64,000 nucleotides of DNA, from positions 254,258 through 318,257 of the forward strand of contig NZ_KE695651.1 in assembly GCF_000454065.1 (NCBI RefSeq), in the 5' to 3' direction. This document shows positions 52,103 through 61,006 of this stretch, piece after piece. The position numbers were made by a program, and so were the translations under genes. Below the pieces are notes generated by a model. That model saw only the letters and a list, made by a program, of their open reading frames with translations. It had not been told where the DNA came from and ran no database searches. The first letter of the stretch is position 1. Every line of letters starts with the position of its first letter. The stretch is from Brevibacillus thermoruber 423. GTDB taxonomy: Bacteria; Bacillota; Bacilli; Brevibacillales; Brevibacillaceae.

Positions 52103-54169
52103 ATGCACAAGCTGCTCATCGTCGGGGCCGGCCGGGGCGGAACGGCGCTCCTGCGGCTGCTGAGCAACATGGAGGAGATGACGATCATCGCCGTGGTGGA
52201 TGAGCGGAGCGACGCGCCGGGCCTGGAACTGGCCCGTTCGCTGGGAATCGAGGTCGGCACCGATTTTCGGCCGTATCTGTCCCGGGACGTGGACGTGATT
52301 CTGGAGGCGACCGGCAACCAGGCGGCCTATGAAGAGATCCTGCGCCTCAAACAGGAAAAGACGGCGCTGATTCCGGGGACGTTTACCGGCATCATCATGA
52401 AGCTGATCAGCGAGCGGGAGGCGCTGATCGCCGCTTTGACGCAGAACCAGCGGGAGCGGGAGACCATGCTGAACTCCACCCATGACGCGATCATCGCCGT
52501 CAACCGGCAGGGGGTGATCACCCTGTTCAACAAGGCGGCGGAACGGCTGATGGGCCTCGAGGCAGCGGATGTGCTGGGGACGGTAGCAGCGGAGAAGATC
52601 CCCAACACGCGCTTACATATTGTATTGGAGACGGGGCAGCCGGAGCTCAACCAGGAGCAGGTGCTGCCCAATCAGACGCGCATCATCACCAACCGCGTTC
52701 CCGTACGCAACGAACAAGGCGAGGTGGTGGGCGCCGTCGCCATCTTCCGCGACATAACGGAAATCATGGCGCTGGCGGAAGAAGTGACCGACCTGAAAGA
52801 ACTGAAAAGCATGCTGCAGGCGATCATTCATTCGTCCGACGAGGCCATCTCGGTCGTCGACGCCAAGGGAAACGGCCTGTTAATCAATCCCGCGTACACC
52901 CGGCTGACCGGCCTGCAGCCTGACGACATCATCGGCAAGCCGGCAACGGTGGACATCTCCGAAGGGGACAGCATGCACATGCGTGTCCTGAAGACAAAAA
53001 AGCCGGTTCGCGGCGTACATATGAAGTTGGGACCGAAACGCAAGGACGTCGTCGTCAACGTGGCTCCGGTCATGGTGGACGGGGAGCTGAAAGGCAGCGT
53101 CGGGGTGATCCACGACGTGTCGGAGATCAAACGGCTGACGGAAGAACTGGAGCGGGCCCACCAGATTATCCGCACCCTCGAAGCCAAGTACACCTTCGCC
53201 GACATCATCGGTTTCAGCGAGCCGATGCGGGCGGCAATCGAACAGGCGCAAAAGGCCGCCTTGACCCGGGCGACCGTGCTCTTGCGCGGCGAATCGGGGA
53301 CGGGCAAGGAACTGTTTGCCCACGCCATCCACAACGCCAGCGAACGCAAGTACAAGCAGTTCATCCGCGTCAACTGCGCCGCGATCTCGGAGCATCTGCT
53401 GGAGAGCGAACTGTTCGGATACGAGGAGGGGGCGTTCACGGGCGCGCGGCGCGGCGGCAAGCGGGGATTGTTCGAGGAAGCCAGCGGCGGCACCATTTTT
53501 CTCGATGAAATCGGCGAACTGTCGATGAGCATGCAGGTAAAACTGCTTCGCGTCCTGCAGGAGCGGGAGGTGGTGCGCGTCGGCGGCACCAAGGCGATCG
53601 ACGTCGACGTCCGCGTCATTGCCGCCACCCACGTCAACCTGGAATCGGCGATCCAGGCGGGCCGCTTTCGGGAAGACTTGTACTACCGGCTCCTCGTGGT
53701 GCCGATCTACATCCCGCCGCTGCGGCAGCGGCTGGAGGACATACAGCCGCTCGCCCTGCACCTGCTGCGCAAGTACAATCAGGAGTACGGGCGCAGCGTC
53801 GAGGAGATCGCCCCGGAGACGCTGCGGATCCTGCTCTCCTACCACTGGCCGGGCAATGTGCGGGAGCTGGAAAACGTGCTGGGCCGGGCGATGATCCACA
53901 TGCGGATCAGCGAGCGGGTCATCCTGCCGGAGCATCTGCCGCCGCTGGAACGAAAAAGCGGAAACCTCGGCGGACCGGGACAGCCGTTTGCCGCCTCCAC
54001 GGGCAAGACGCTGAAAGAGGCGGTGGAAGAAGCGGAGCGGCAGCACATCATCCGCGAACTGGCCGCCGCTCGCGGCAACCGGACGCTGGCGGCCAAACGC
54101 CTGGGCATTTCGATCCGCAGCCTTTATTACAAGCTGGAAAAGCTGGGGATCGCCGAGGAGCAGAGCTGA
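52103..54169 (+). CDS. bkdR: sigma-54-dependent activator BkdR with N-terminal Rossmann-like domain
   Basis: 688 residues from ATG 52103, close to the 692 of B. subtilis BkdR. Residues 1-110 begin [18 protein letters not shown], a nucleotide-binding GxGxxG-type fold. Two PAS domains (about 115-225 and 235-340) follow. The AAA+ domain has Walker A GESGTGKE (396-403), the sigma-54 contact loop GAFTGA (about 444) and FLDEIGEL. The C-terminal Fis-type helix-turn-helix is [24 protein letters not shown] (in two parts). It should activate the -24/-12 promoter at 54295. Confidence 0.95.
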   Translation: MHKLLIVGAGRGGTALLRLLSNMEEMTIIAVVDERSDAPGLELARSLGIEVGTDFRPYLSRDVDVILEATGNQAAYEEILRLKQEKTALIPGTFTGIIMKLISEREALIAALTQNQRERETMLNSTHDAIIAVNRQGVITLFNKAAERLMGLEAADVLGTVAAEKIPNTRLHIVLETGQPELNQEQVLPNQTRIITNRVPVRNEQGEVVGAVAIFRDITEIMALAEEVTDLKELKSMLQAIIHSSDEAISVVDAKGNGLLINPAYTRLTGLQPDDIIGKPATVDISEGDSMHMRVLKTKKPVRGVHMKLGPKRKDVVVNVAPVMVDGELKGSVGVIHDVSEIKRLTEELERAHQIIRTLEAKYTFADIIGFSEPMRAAIEQAQKAALTRATVLLRGESGTGKELFAHAIHNASERKYKQFIRVNCAAISEHLLESELFGYEEGAFTGARRGGKRGLFEEASGGTIFLDEIGELSMSMQVKLLRVLQEREVVRVGGTKAIDVDVRVIAATHVNLESAIQAGRFREDLYYRLLVVPIYIPPLRQRLEDIQPLALHLLRKYNQEYGRSVEEIAPETLRILLSYHWPGNVRELENVLGRAMIHMRISERVILPEHLPPLERKSGNLGGPGQPFAASTGKTLKEAVEEAERQHIIRELAAARGNRTLAAKRLGISIRSLYYKLEKLGIAEEQS

Positions 54170-54180
54170 GCGAGACGACC

Positions 54181-54232
54181 ATGCAATTTTTTGCATGCAA
54201 CCTTTTGCCTATTCGTGCAAAATCATGCACAG
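54181..54232 (+). promoter_or_regulatory. candidate BkdR upstream activating sites
   Basis: The stretch contains ATGCAATTTTTTGCATGCAA and GTGCAAAATCATGCAC, repeats of TGCA-type half-sites, including the palindrome TTGCATGCAA. It lies 65-115 bases upstream of the sigma-54 promoter, the usual enhancer distance. Confidence 0.7.
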
Positions 54233-54294
54233 GGCAGAGGCAAGCCCGAGCGGGTCCTTCGCAAAAATGAAGCGCTTTCATTCCCTTTCTTTTA

Positions 54295-54310
54295 TGGCAC
54301 GACTATTGCA
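54295..54310 (+). promoter_or_regulatory. sigma-54 (-24/-12) promoter of the bkd operon
   Basis: TGGCAC, five bases, TTGCA: an exact match to the sigma-54/sigma-L consensus, 88 bases before the leucine dehydrogenase start. Confidence 0.93.
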
Positions 54311-54397
54311 TAATATACCAATCGGGGAGCAGGCAGAAGGGCCTTCTCCGCATGACTGCCGGATTGCGAAGACGAATCATACTAGGGAGGTTTCATC

Positions 54398-55489
54398 ATG
54401 AACATCTTTGATTACATGCAAAAGTACGACTACGAGCAGCTTGTCTTCTGTCAAGACGAAAACTCCGGTTTGAAAGCGATCATCTGCATTCACGATACGA
54501 CACTGGGACCGGCCCTGGGCGGCACGCGCATGTGGCCGTACAAATCCGAGGAAGAAGCAATTGTTGACGTGCTTCGGCTCGCCCGCGGGATGACCTACAA
54601 AAACGCGGCGGCCGGACTGAATATCGGCGGCGGAAAAGCCGTGATCATCGGCGATCCGCGCAAAGACAAGAGCGAGGAACTGTTCCGGGCCTTTGGCCGC
54701 TACATCCAGGGATTGAACGGCCGCTACATCACGGCCGAGGACGTGGGAACGACCGTGGCCGACATGGACTTGATCCATCTGGAAACGGACTTTGTCACCG
54801 GCGTCTCTCCGGCGTTCGGCTCCAGCGGCAACCCCTCGCCGGTAACCGCCTACGGCGTCTACCGCGGCATGAAGGCGGCCGCCAAGCTGGCGTTTGGCAG
54901 CGACGACCTGTCGGGCCGCGTGGTGGCGGTGCAGGGCGTGGGCAACGTGGCGTACAACCTCTGCCGCCACCTGCACGAAGAAGGGGCCTATCTGATCGTG
55001 ACCGACATCAACGAGGAGAACGTCAACCGGGCGGTGGAGGACTTTGGCGCGAAAGCGGTCGGCGTTAACGAGATCTTCAGCGTCGACTGCGACATTTTCT
55101 CGCCGTGCGCGCTCGGGGCGATCATCAACGACGACACGATTCCGCTGTTGAAGGCGAAGGTGATCGCCGGCGCGGCCAACAACCAGTTGAAAGAAGAACG
55201 GCATGGCGATATGATTCATGAGATGGGCATCATCTACGCGCCGGACTACGTGATCAACGCGGGCGGCGTGATCAACGTGGCGGATGAGCTGCAGGGCTAC
55301 AACCGGGAGCGGGCGCTGAAAAAGGTGGAGACGATCTACGACAACATCCTGAAGGTGTTCGAGATCGCCGAGCGCGACGGCGTACCGTCCTACAAGGCGG
55401 CCGACCGCATGGCGGAGGAGCGCATCGCCAGCGTCGCCAAGTCCCGCAATACATTCCTTCGAAACGGCAAGACTGTTTACCACCGCTAA
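54398..55489 (+). CDS. bcd: leucine dehydrogenase
   Basis: 363 residues from ATG 54398 behind GGGAGG. Deaminates Leu, Ile and Val to 2-oxo acids with NAD. The [11 protein letters not shown] region, catalytic lysine in NIGGGKAVI near 80 and the NAD motif [13 protein letters not shown] near 176-188 are visible. First gene of the bkd operon. About 170 bases with stem-loops (for example CCGCC.TGAC.GGCGG near 55497) separate it from lpdV, suggesting processing or differential expression. Confidence 0.96.
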   Translation: MNIFDYMQKYDYEQLVFCQDENSGLKAIICIHDTTLGPALGGTRMWPYKSEEEAIVDVLRLARGMTYKNAAAGLNIGGGKAVIIGDPRKDKSEELFRAFGRYIQGLNGRYITAEDVGTTVADMDLIHLETDFVTGVSPAFGSSGNPSPVTAYGVYRGMKAAAKLAFGSDDLSGRVVAVQGVGNVAYNLCRHLHEEGAYLIVTDINEENVNRAVEDFGAKAVGVNEIFSVDCDIFSPCALGAIINDDTIPLLKAKVIAGAANNQLKEERHGDMIHEMGIIYAPDYVINAGGVINVADELQGYNRERALKKVETIYDNILKVFEIAERDGVPSYKAADRMAEERIASVAKSRNTFLRNGKTVYHR

Positions 55490-55659
55490 TACCCCCCGCC
55501 TGACCGGCGGCTTGTCCGGGGAGCGCCCGCGGCAGCGCTGCGGACGCCCCGATACATAACCAGCCGAGTGAATGTTCATATTCGCCGGACGCGAAAGCAG
55601 ATCCCGGACGGTGGAGTCGGCCCCAGCCGCCCCGCCACGGACGAAAGGAGATGGAACGC

Positions 55660-57081
55660 ATGTCACAGGAATTTGATCTCGTCGTGTTGGGAGGCGGGAC
55701 AGGCGGTTACGTCGCGGCGATCCGCGCCTCCCAGTTGGGGATGAAAGTGGCGATCGTCGAAAAGGAGAAGCTGGGCGGCACCTGCCTGCACCGCGGCTGC
55801 ATCCCCTCCAAGGCGCTGCTGCGCAGTGCCGAGGTGTACGCGACCCTGAAGGAAAGCGACAAGTACGGCGTCTTGGCCGACAGTGTGGGCTACGACTTCC
55901 GCAAGGTGCAGTCGCGCAAGCAGGGGATCGTCGAGCAGCTGCACAAGGGCGTTCAGTACCTGATGAAAAAAGGGAACATCGCGGTTTTTGAAGGGGTTGG
56001 CCGCGTCATGGGGCCGTCGATTTTTTCGCCGCAGGCAGGGGCCGTGCGGGTGGAAAAGCCGAACGGGGACCAGGAGATGATCGTCCCCCGCTTTTTGCTC
56101 ATTGCCACCGGTTCCCGCCCCCGGACACTGCCGGGCTTGACGATTGACGGCACAGATGTGGTGACGAGCGACGAAGCGCTTCAATGGGAAGAACTGCCGT
56201 CGTCCGTCACGATTGTCGGCGGCGGCGTGATCGGCATCGAGTGGGCCTCCATGCTGAACGACTTCGGCGTCGAGGTGACGGTGGTGGAGTACGCCGACCG
56301 GATCCTGCCGCTGGAAGACGAGGAGATCAGCAAGGAGATGGCCCGCCTGCTGAAAAAGCGCAAGGTGAACATCGTCACCGGCGCAAAGGTGCTGCCGGAC
56401 ACCCTGGAGAAATCGGACGGCCGCGTCTCGATTCAGGCGGAGACGGCCGGCGGCGTGCAGACGTTTGCGGCCGAGAAGCTGCTGGTATCCGTAGGGCGGC
56501 AGGCCAACGTGGAAAACATCGGCCTGGAGGCGACGGAAATCAAGGTGGAGCGCGGCGTGATAGCCGTCAACCAGCACTATCAGACGGCGGAGTCACACAT
56601 CTACGCTATCGGCGACGTCATCGGCGGGCTGCAGCTTGCCCACGTGGCCTCGCACGAAGGCATCCTGGCCGTCGAACACATGGCCGGCCTCAATCCGGAG
56701 CCGCTGGACTACAGCAAAGTGCCGAAGTGCACGTACAGCCGGCCGGAGGTGGCCAATGTCGGCCTGACGGAAGCGGAAGCGCGCCAGCAGGGCTACGAGG
56801 TAAAGGTCGGCAAATTCAGTTTCAAACCGTTGGGGAAAGCGCTCGTCCACGGCGAAAACGACGGCTTTGTCAAGGTGGTGGCCGATGCGAAGACCAACGA
56901 CCTTTTGGGCGTGCACATGATCGGCCCCCACGTGACGGACATGATTTCCGAAGCGGGACTGGCCCGCGTCCTGGACGCCGCTCCGTGGGAAATCGGCCAT
57001 GCTATACACCCGCATCCGACCCTGTCCGAAGCGCTCATGGAAGCGGCGCTGGCAGTGGACGGCAAGGCGATTCACATTTAG
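55660..57081 (+). CDS. lpdV: dihydrolipoyl dehydrogenase, E3 of branched-chain complex
   Basis: 473 residues from ATG 55660; AAAGGAG is too close to ATG 55651. FAD motif VVLGGGTGGYVAAI near 8-21, redox disulfide GGTCLHRGCIPSK near 37-49, NAD motif IVGGGVIGIEWASML and the C-terminal His-Pro-His-Pro-Thr-Leu-Ser-Glu catalytic segment. It reoxidises lipoyl groups of the E2 protein. There is no ptb or buk between bcd and lpdV. Confidence 0.96.
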   Translation: MSQEFDLVVLGGGTGGYVAAIRASQLGMKVAIVEKEKLGGTCLHRGCIPSKALLRSAEVYATLKESDKYGVLADSVGYDFRKVQSRKQGIVEQLHKGVQYLMKKGNIAVFEGVGRVMGPSIFSPQAGAVRVEKPNGDQEMIVPRFLLIATGSRPRTLPGLTIDGTDVVTSDEALQWEELPSSVTIVGGGVIGIEWASMLNDFGVEVTVVEYADRILPLEDEEISKEMARLLKKRKVNIVTGAKVLPDTLEKSDGRVSIQAETAGGVQTFAAEKLLVSVGRQANVENIGLEATEIKVERGVIAVNQHYQTAESHIYAIGDVIGGLQLAHVASHEGILAVEHMAGLNPEPLDYSKVPKCTYSRPEVANVGLTEAEARQQGYEVKVGKFSFKPLGKALVHGENDGFVKVVADAKTNDLLGVHMIGPHVTDMISEAGLARVLDAAPWEIGHAIHPHPTLSEALMEAALAVDGKAIHI

Positions 57082-57108
57082 CGCGAATAGCAAGGAGGGT
57101 ATCCGACG

Positions 57109-58101
57109 ATGACAACCAAGCGTCATGAACAAGTGGGCTTGACGGACGCGCAGGTGCTGGACATGTACTATTACATGCTCCTGGCGCGCAAGATTGACGA
57201 GCGCCAATGGCTGCTGAACCGGGCGGGCAAGGTGCCGTTCGTCATTTCCTGCCAGGGGCAGGAAGCGGCGCAGGTGGGAGCGGCCTTTGCCCTGCGGAAG
57301 GGGAAGGACTACCTCTGCCCGTATTACCGCGACCTCGGCGTGGTGCTGGTCTTCGGACAGACGGCGCGCGACTGCATGCTGTCGGCGTTCGCCAAGGCGG
57401 AAGACCCGAACAGCGGCGGCCGGCAGATGCCCGGCCACTTCGGCGGCAAGAAGTGGAACATCCTGACCGGGTCCAGCCCGGTGACGACGCAGGTGCCGCA
57501 CGCAGTGGGCATCGCGCTGGCCGGCAAAATGCAGAAAAAGGACTTCGTCGTCTACACGTCGTTCGGCGAAGGCTCCAGCAACCAGGGGGACTTCCACGAA
57601 GGGGCCAACTTTGCCGGCGTTCACAAGCTGCCCGTCATCTTCTTCTGCGAGAACAACAAGTACGCCATCTCCGTGCCGTTGAAAAAACAGCTCGCCTGCG
57701 AAAGCGTGGCGGACCGCGCGATCGGATACGGCTTTCCGGGCGTCAGCGTGGACGGCAACGACCCGATTGAAGTGTACCGGGTGATGAAGGAAGCGGTGGA
57801 GCGGGCCCGCTCCGGCGGAGGTCCGACGCTGATCGAAGCGGTCATGTACCGCCTCGTCCCCCACTCCAGCGACGACGACGACCGCACCTACCGGACGCGT
57901 GAAGAAGTGGAAGAAGCGAAGAAAAAAGACCCGATCCTGCTGTTCGGCCAATACCTGAAAGAGGTGGGCCTGATGGATGAGAACAAGGAGCAGGACTTGC
58001 TGGCCCGCGTGCAGATGGAAGTGGACGAGGCGACGGAGTACGCGGAAAACGCGCCTTATCCGGCGCCGGAATCGACGCTCACGCACGTGTACGGGGAATA
58101 A
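57109..58101 (+). CDS. bkdAA: branched-chain 2-oxo acid dehydrogenase E1 alpha
   Basis: 330 residues from ATG 57109, behind CAAGGAGGG. Thiamine-diphosphate motif region: GEGSSNQGDFHEGANFAGV near 147-165 and ENNKYAISVP. The phosphorylation-loop-type segment YRLVPHSSDDDDRTYRT is typical. Forms an alpha2beta2 E1 with BkdAB, decarboxylating 2-oxo acids from Leu, Ile, Val. Confidence 0.96.
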   Translation: MTTKRHEQVGLTDAQVLDMYYYMLLARKIDERQWLLNRAGKVPFVISCQGQEAAQVGAAFALRKGKDYLCPYYRDLGVVLVFGQTARDCMLSAFAKAEDPNSGGRQMPGHFGGKKWNILTGSSPVTTQVPHAVGIALAGKMQKKDFVVYTSFGEGSSNQGDFHEGANFAGVHKLPVIFFCENNKYAISVPLKKQLACESVADRAIGYGFPGVSVDGNDPIEVYRVMKEAVERARSGGGPTLIEAVMYRLVPHSSDDDDRTYRTREEVEEAKKKDPILLFGQYLKEVGLMDENKEQDLLARVQMEVDEATEYAENAPYPAPESTLTHVYGE

Positions 58102-58113
58102 GGGGGTATCCAG

Positions 58114-59097
58114 ATGGCAGTCATTTCGTTTATTGATGCGATTACCATGGCGATGCGCGAAGAAATGAGGCGCGATCCCAACGTGTTCATTCTCGGCGAG
58201 GACGTCGGCGTGCGCGGCGGCGTGTTTCGCGCCACCGTCGGTCTGATCGAAGAGTTTGGCGAAGAGCGCGTCATCGACACGCCTCTGGCGGAATCGGCTA
58301 TCGTCGGCGTGGGGATCGGGGCCGCGGCGTACGGCATGCGCCCGATCGCGGAGATCCAGTTCGCCGATTTCATCATGCCGGCCGTCAACCAGATCGTCAG
58401 CGAAGCGGCGAAAATGCGCTACCGGTCCAACGGCGACTGGTTCTGCCCGATCACGATCCGCGCCCCGTTTGGCGGCGGCGTGCACGGAGCGCTGTACCAC
58501 TCCCAGTCCGTGGAAGCGCTGTTTACCAACGTGCCAGGCCTGAAAGTGGTGGCGCCGTCCACGCCGTACGACGCCAAAGGCCTGCTGAAAGCGGCCATCC
58601 GCGACGACGACCCCGTCCTCTTTTTCGAGCACAAGCGCTGCTACCGCCTGATCAAAGGGGAAGTGCCCGAGGAGGATTACGTCCTGCCGATCGGCAAGGC
58701 GGACGTCAAGCGGGAAGGGACGGACATCACGGTGATTTCGTACGGGCTGACGCTCCACTTCTGCCTGCAGGCGGCGGAAAAGCTGGCCGAAGAAGGCATC
58801 AGCGCCCATGTGCTGGATCTGCGCACGCTGTATCCGCTGGACAAGGAAGCGATTGCGGAAGCGGCCGCCAAGACGGGCAAGGTGCTGATCGTCCACGAAG
58901 ACAACAAGGAAGGCGGCGTCGGCGCGGAAGTGGCCGCCGTGATCGCCGAACAATGTCTGTTTGACCTGGATGCGCCGATCAAGCGCCTGTGCGGCCCCGA
59001 CGTTCCGGCCATGCCGTACAGTCCGCCGATGGAGAAGTTTTTCATGCTCAACCCGGACAAAGTGCTGGAAGCGATGCGGGAACTGGCGCATTTTTAA
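58114..59097 (+). CDS. bkdAB: branched-chain 2-oxo acid dehydrogenase E1 beta
   Basis: 327 residues from ATG 58114. FILGEDVGVRGGVFRAT near 27-43, RVIDTPLAESAIVGVGIG and EIQFADFIMPAVNQI are E1-beta hallmarks; PFGGGVHGALYHSQS contains the active-site His region. Pairs with BkdAA; spacing is 12 bases. Confidence 0.96.
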   Translation: MAVISFIDAITMAMREEMRRDPNVFILGEDVGVRGGVFRATVGLIEEFGEERVIDTPLAESAIVGVGIGAAAYGMRPIAEIQFADFIMPAVNQIVSEAAKMRYRSNGDWFCPITIRAPFGGGVHGALYHSQSVEALFTNVPGLKVVAPSTPYDAKGLLKAAIRDDDPVLFFEHKRCYRLIKGEVPEEDYVLPIGKADVKREGTDITVISYGLTLHFCLQAAEKLAEEGISAHVLDLRTLYPLDKEAIAEAAAKTGKVLIVHEDNKEGGVGAEVAAVIAEQCLFDLDAPIKRLCGPDVPAMPYSPPMEKFFMLNPDKVLEAMRELAHF

Positions 59098-59130
59098 GGG
59101 GTTCAATAAGGCGATAGGAGGACCGTGGAC

Positions 59131-60492
59131 ATGGCAACAAAAGTGCTAATGCCCCAGCTTGGCGAAAGCGTGACCGAAGGCACCATCACCAAATGGCTGG
59201 TGAAGGTGGGAGATGTGGTCAAGAAATACGATCCGTTGGCCGAAGTGACCACGGACAAGGTAAATGCGGAAGTGCCGTCCACCGTCTCCGGTCGGGTAAC
59301 GGAGATCGTCGTGCCCGAGGGAGAGACGGTGGCAGTGGGGACGCTGATCCTGTACATCGAAGAGGAGGGCGTCGCGGCTGAGCCGCAGGCGACGGCGGCA
59401 GCGGAGCCGACAGCGGCAGCAGCGCCCGCAGCTCCGGCAAAGCCCGTCAGCGCGACGCCGAACGCCCCGGCCCAACCGGCTGCGGCCGCCGAACGGCAGG
59501 GCGGCAAGCAGCGCTATTCGCCGGCGGTGCTGCGATTGGCGCAGGAACACGGGATCGACCTGTCCCGCGTCAACGGAACCGGACTGGGCGGACGAGTGAC
59601 GCGCAAAGACGTGCAGGCGATCATCGACGCAGGCGGCCAGCCGCCGGCAGCAGCCGAGACCCCGGCAGCGGCGGCACCTGCCCAACGGCCTATGGAGGCT
59701 TCGGCGGTAAGCGCTCCGTCCGCCCAGCCCGCTGCGCCGGCCGCCTCCGCACCAGCGGCGGCAGGCGCGAGCGCCTTTGACATCCCGGTGGCGGCGGGGG
59801 ATCAGATCATCCCGGTGACGCCCGTGCGCCGGACGATTGCCAACCGGATGGTGCAGAGCAAACACGAAGCCCCTCACGCCTGGACGATGGTGGAAGTGGA
59901 CGTGACCAACCTGGTCAACTTCCGCAATCAGGTCAAAGAGGAGTTCAAGCGCAAGGAAGGGGTAAACCTCACCTTCCTGCCGTTTTTCATCAAGGCCGTG
60001 GTGGAAGCGCTCAAGGAATACCCGATGCTCAACTCCACCTGGGCGGGCGACAAGATCATCGTCAGGAAAAACATCAACATCTCCATCGCCGTGGCGACGG
60101 AGGAGGCGCTGTTCGTGCCCGTGATCAAGGACGCGGACCAAAAGTCGATCCTCGGCATCGCCAAATCGATCGAGGATCTGGCGGCCCGCACGCGCGCCGG
60201 CAAACTGACGGTGGAAGACATGACAGGCGGCACATTCACGGTGAACAACACCGGCTCGTTCGGCTCCGTTCTGTCCATGCCGATCATCAACGCCCCGCAG
60301 GCGGCCATTCTCAGCGTGGAGGCGATCGTCAAACGGCCGGTGGTGATCGACGACATGATCGCCATCCGTTCGATGGTGAACCTCTGCCTCTCGCTGGACC
60401 ACCGCGTGCTGGACGGCCTCGTCTGCGGCCGCTTCCTGCAAAGCGTCAAGCAGAAGCTGGAGGCCATCGGCCCGGACACCAAACTGTACTAG
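59131..60492 (+). CDS. bkdB: branched-chain 2-oxo acid dehydrogenase E2 (dihydrolipoyl acyltransferase)
   Basis: 453 residues from ATG 59131, 8-9 bases after AGGAGGA. Lipoyl domain at 1-77 with the lipoyl lysine in VTTDKVNAEVP; Ala/Pro-rich linker; peripheral-subunit-binding domain (RYSPAVLRLAQEHGID ... GGRVTRKDV) near 128-165; second Ala-rich linker; catalytic acyltransferase domain ending with LDHRVLDG. It transfers acyl groups to CoA and forms the complex core. Last gene of the operon. Confidence 0.96.
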   Translation: MATKVLMPQLGESVTEGTITKWLVKVGDVVKKYDPLAEVTTDKVNAEVPSTVSGRVTEIVVPEGETVAVGTLILYIEEEGVAAEPQATAAAEPTAAAAPAAPAKPVSATPNAPAQPAAAAERQGGKQRYSPAVLRLAQEHGIDLSRVNGTGLGGRVTRKDVQAIIDAGGQPPAAAETPAAAAPAQRPMEASAVSAPSAQPAAPAASAPAAAGASAFDIPVAAGDQIIPVTPVRRTIANRMVQSKHEAPHAWTMVEVDVTNLVNFRNQVKEEFKRKEGVNLTFLPFFIKAVVEALKEYPMLNSTWAGDKIIVRKNINISIAVATEEALFVPVIKDADQKSILGIAKSIEDLAARTRAGKLTVEDMTGGTFTVNNTGSFGSVLSMPIINAPQAAILSVEAIVKRPVVIDDMIAIRSMVNLCLSLDHRVLDGLVCGRFLQSVKQKLEAIGPDTKLY

Positions 60493-60505
60493 CCAACGCG
60501 ACACA

Positions 60506-60535
60506 AGGCCAGATTCCCACAGGAATCTGGCTTTT
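60506..60535 (+). terminator. bkd operon terminator, first copy of a repeated hairpin
   Basis: GCCAGATTC / GAATCTGGC arms around CCACAG, then TTTT. Near-identical to the hairpin at 60786. Confidence 0.85.
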
Positions 60536-60640
60536 GTGTGCGGAAAAAGGACTGTTGGCGGGAGAAGCACGTTTCCGGCATCCGCTCCGTGCTCGCCCAG
60601 CAAGGACGCATGGACTGCACGCTCCGCACCGATTTGCGGG

Positions 60641-60694
60641 GGAGCGCCAAAGTCGCATCGCTACGAAGCCCATTCAGAGGTGGCGCTCCTTTTT
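60641..60694 (+). terminator. stem-loop with T run in the bkdB downstream gap
   Basis: Perfect nine-base arms GGAGCGCCA / TGGCGCTCC around a 31-base loop, then TTTTT. No gene lies in 60536-60785; see the finding on the repeated hairpins. Confidence 0.65.
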
Positions 60695-60785
60695 CCCGCA
60701 ACTCGCTGCTCCGCTCGGTAGGGCTCACAAGTCGCTCTGCTGGGAACATGCTTCTCCTCGATGCAATCGGTTTGTCTTCAGTCTG

Positions 60786-60816
60786 AGGCCAGATTCACAC
60801 AGGAATCTGGCCTTTC
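60786..60816 (+). terminator. second copy of the repeated hairpin
   Basis: AGGCCAGATTC / GAATCTGGCCT arms around ACACAG, followed by TTTCTC. Differs from the 60506 copy by one base in the 26-base core. Confidence 0.75.
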
Positions 60817-61006
60817 TCATGTTTGCTGAATTTTTGTGTAACCGTTTTGTAACCTTTTGCCTGCTTCCGTCGTCATAGCTTAATGAACCGGTTGTGTTTA
60901 CCATTTTCCGATGAACAGATTCCCTCTGTTTCGTATTTATGGTAAACTGATAGCGGTTCGACAAGAAGAGAGTGTAAAAGATTACGAGAAGCATGGGAGG
61001 ACAAAC

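Noticed and set aside
56593-59106. 837-codon minus-strand frame opposite the bkd genes
   Set aside because: Same antisense artefact; the plus strand is fully explained by lpdV, bkdAA and bkdAB.
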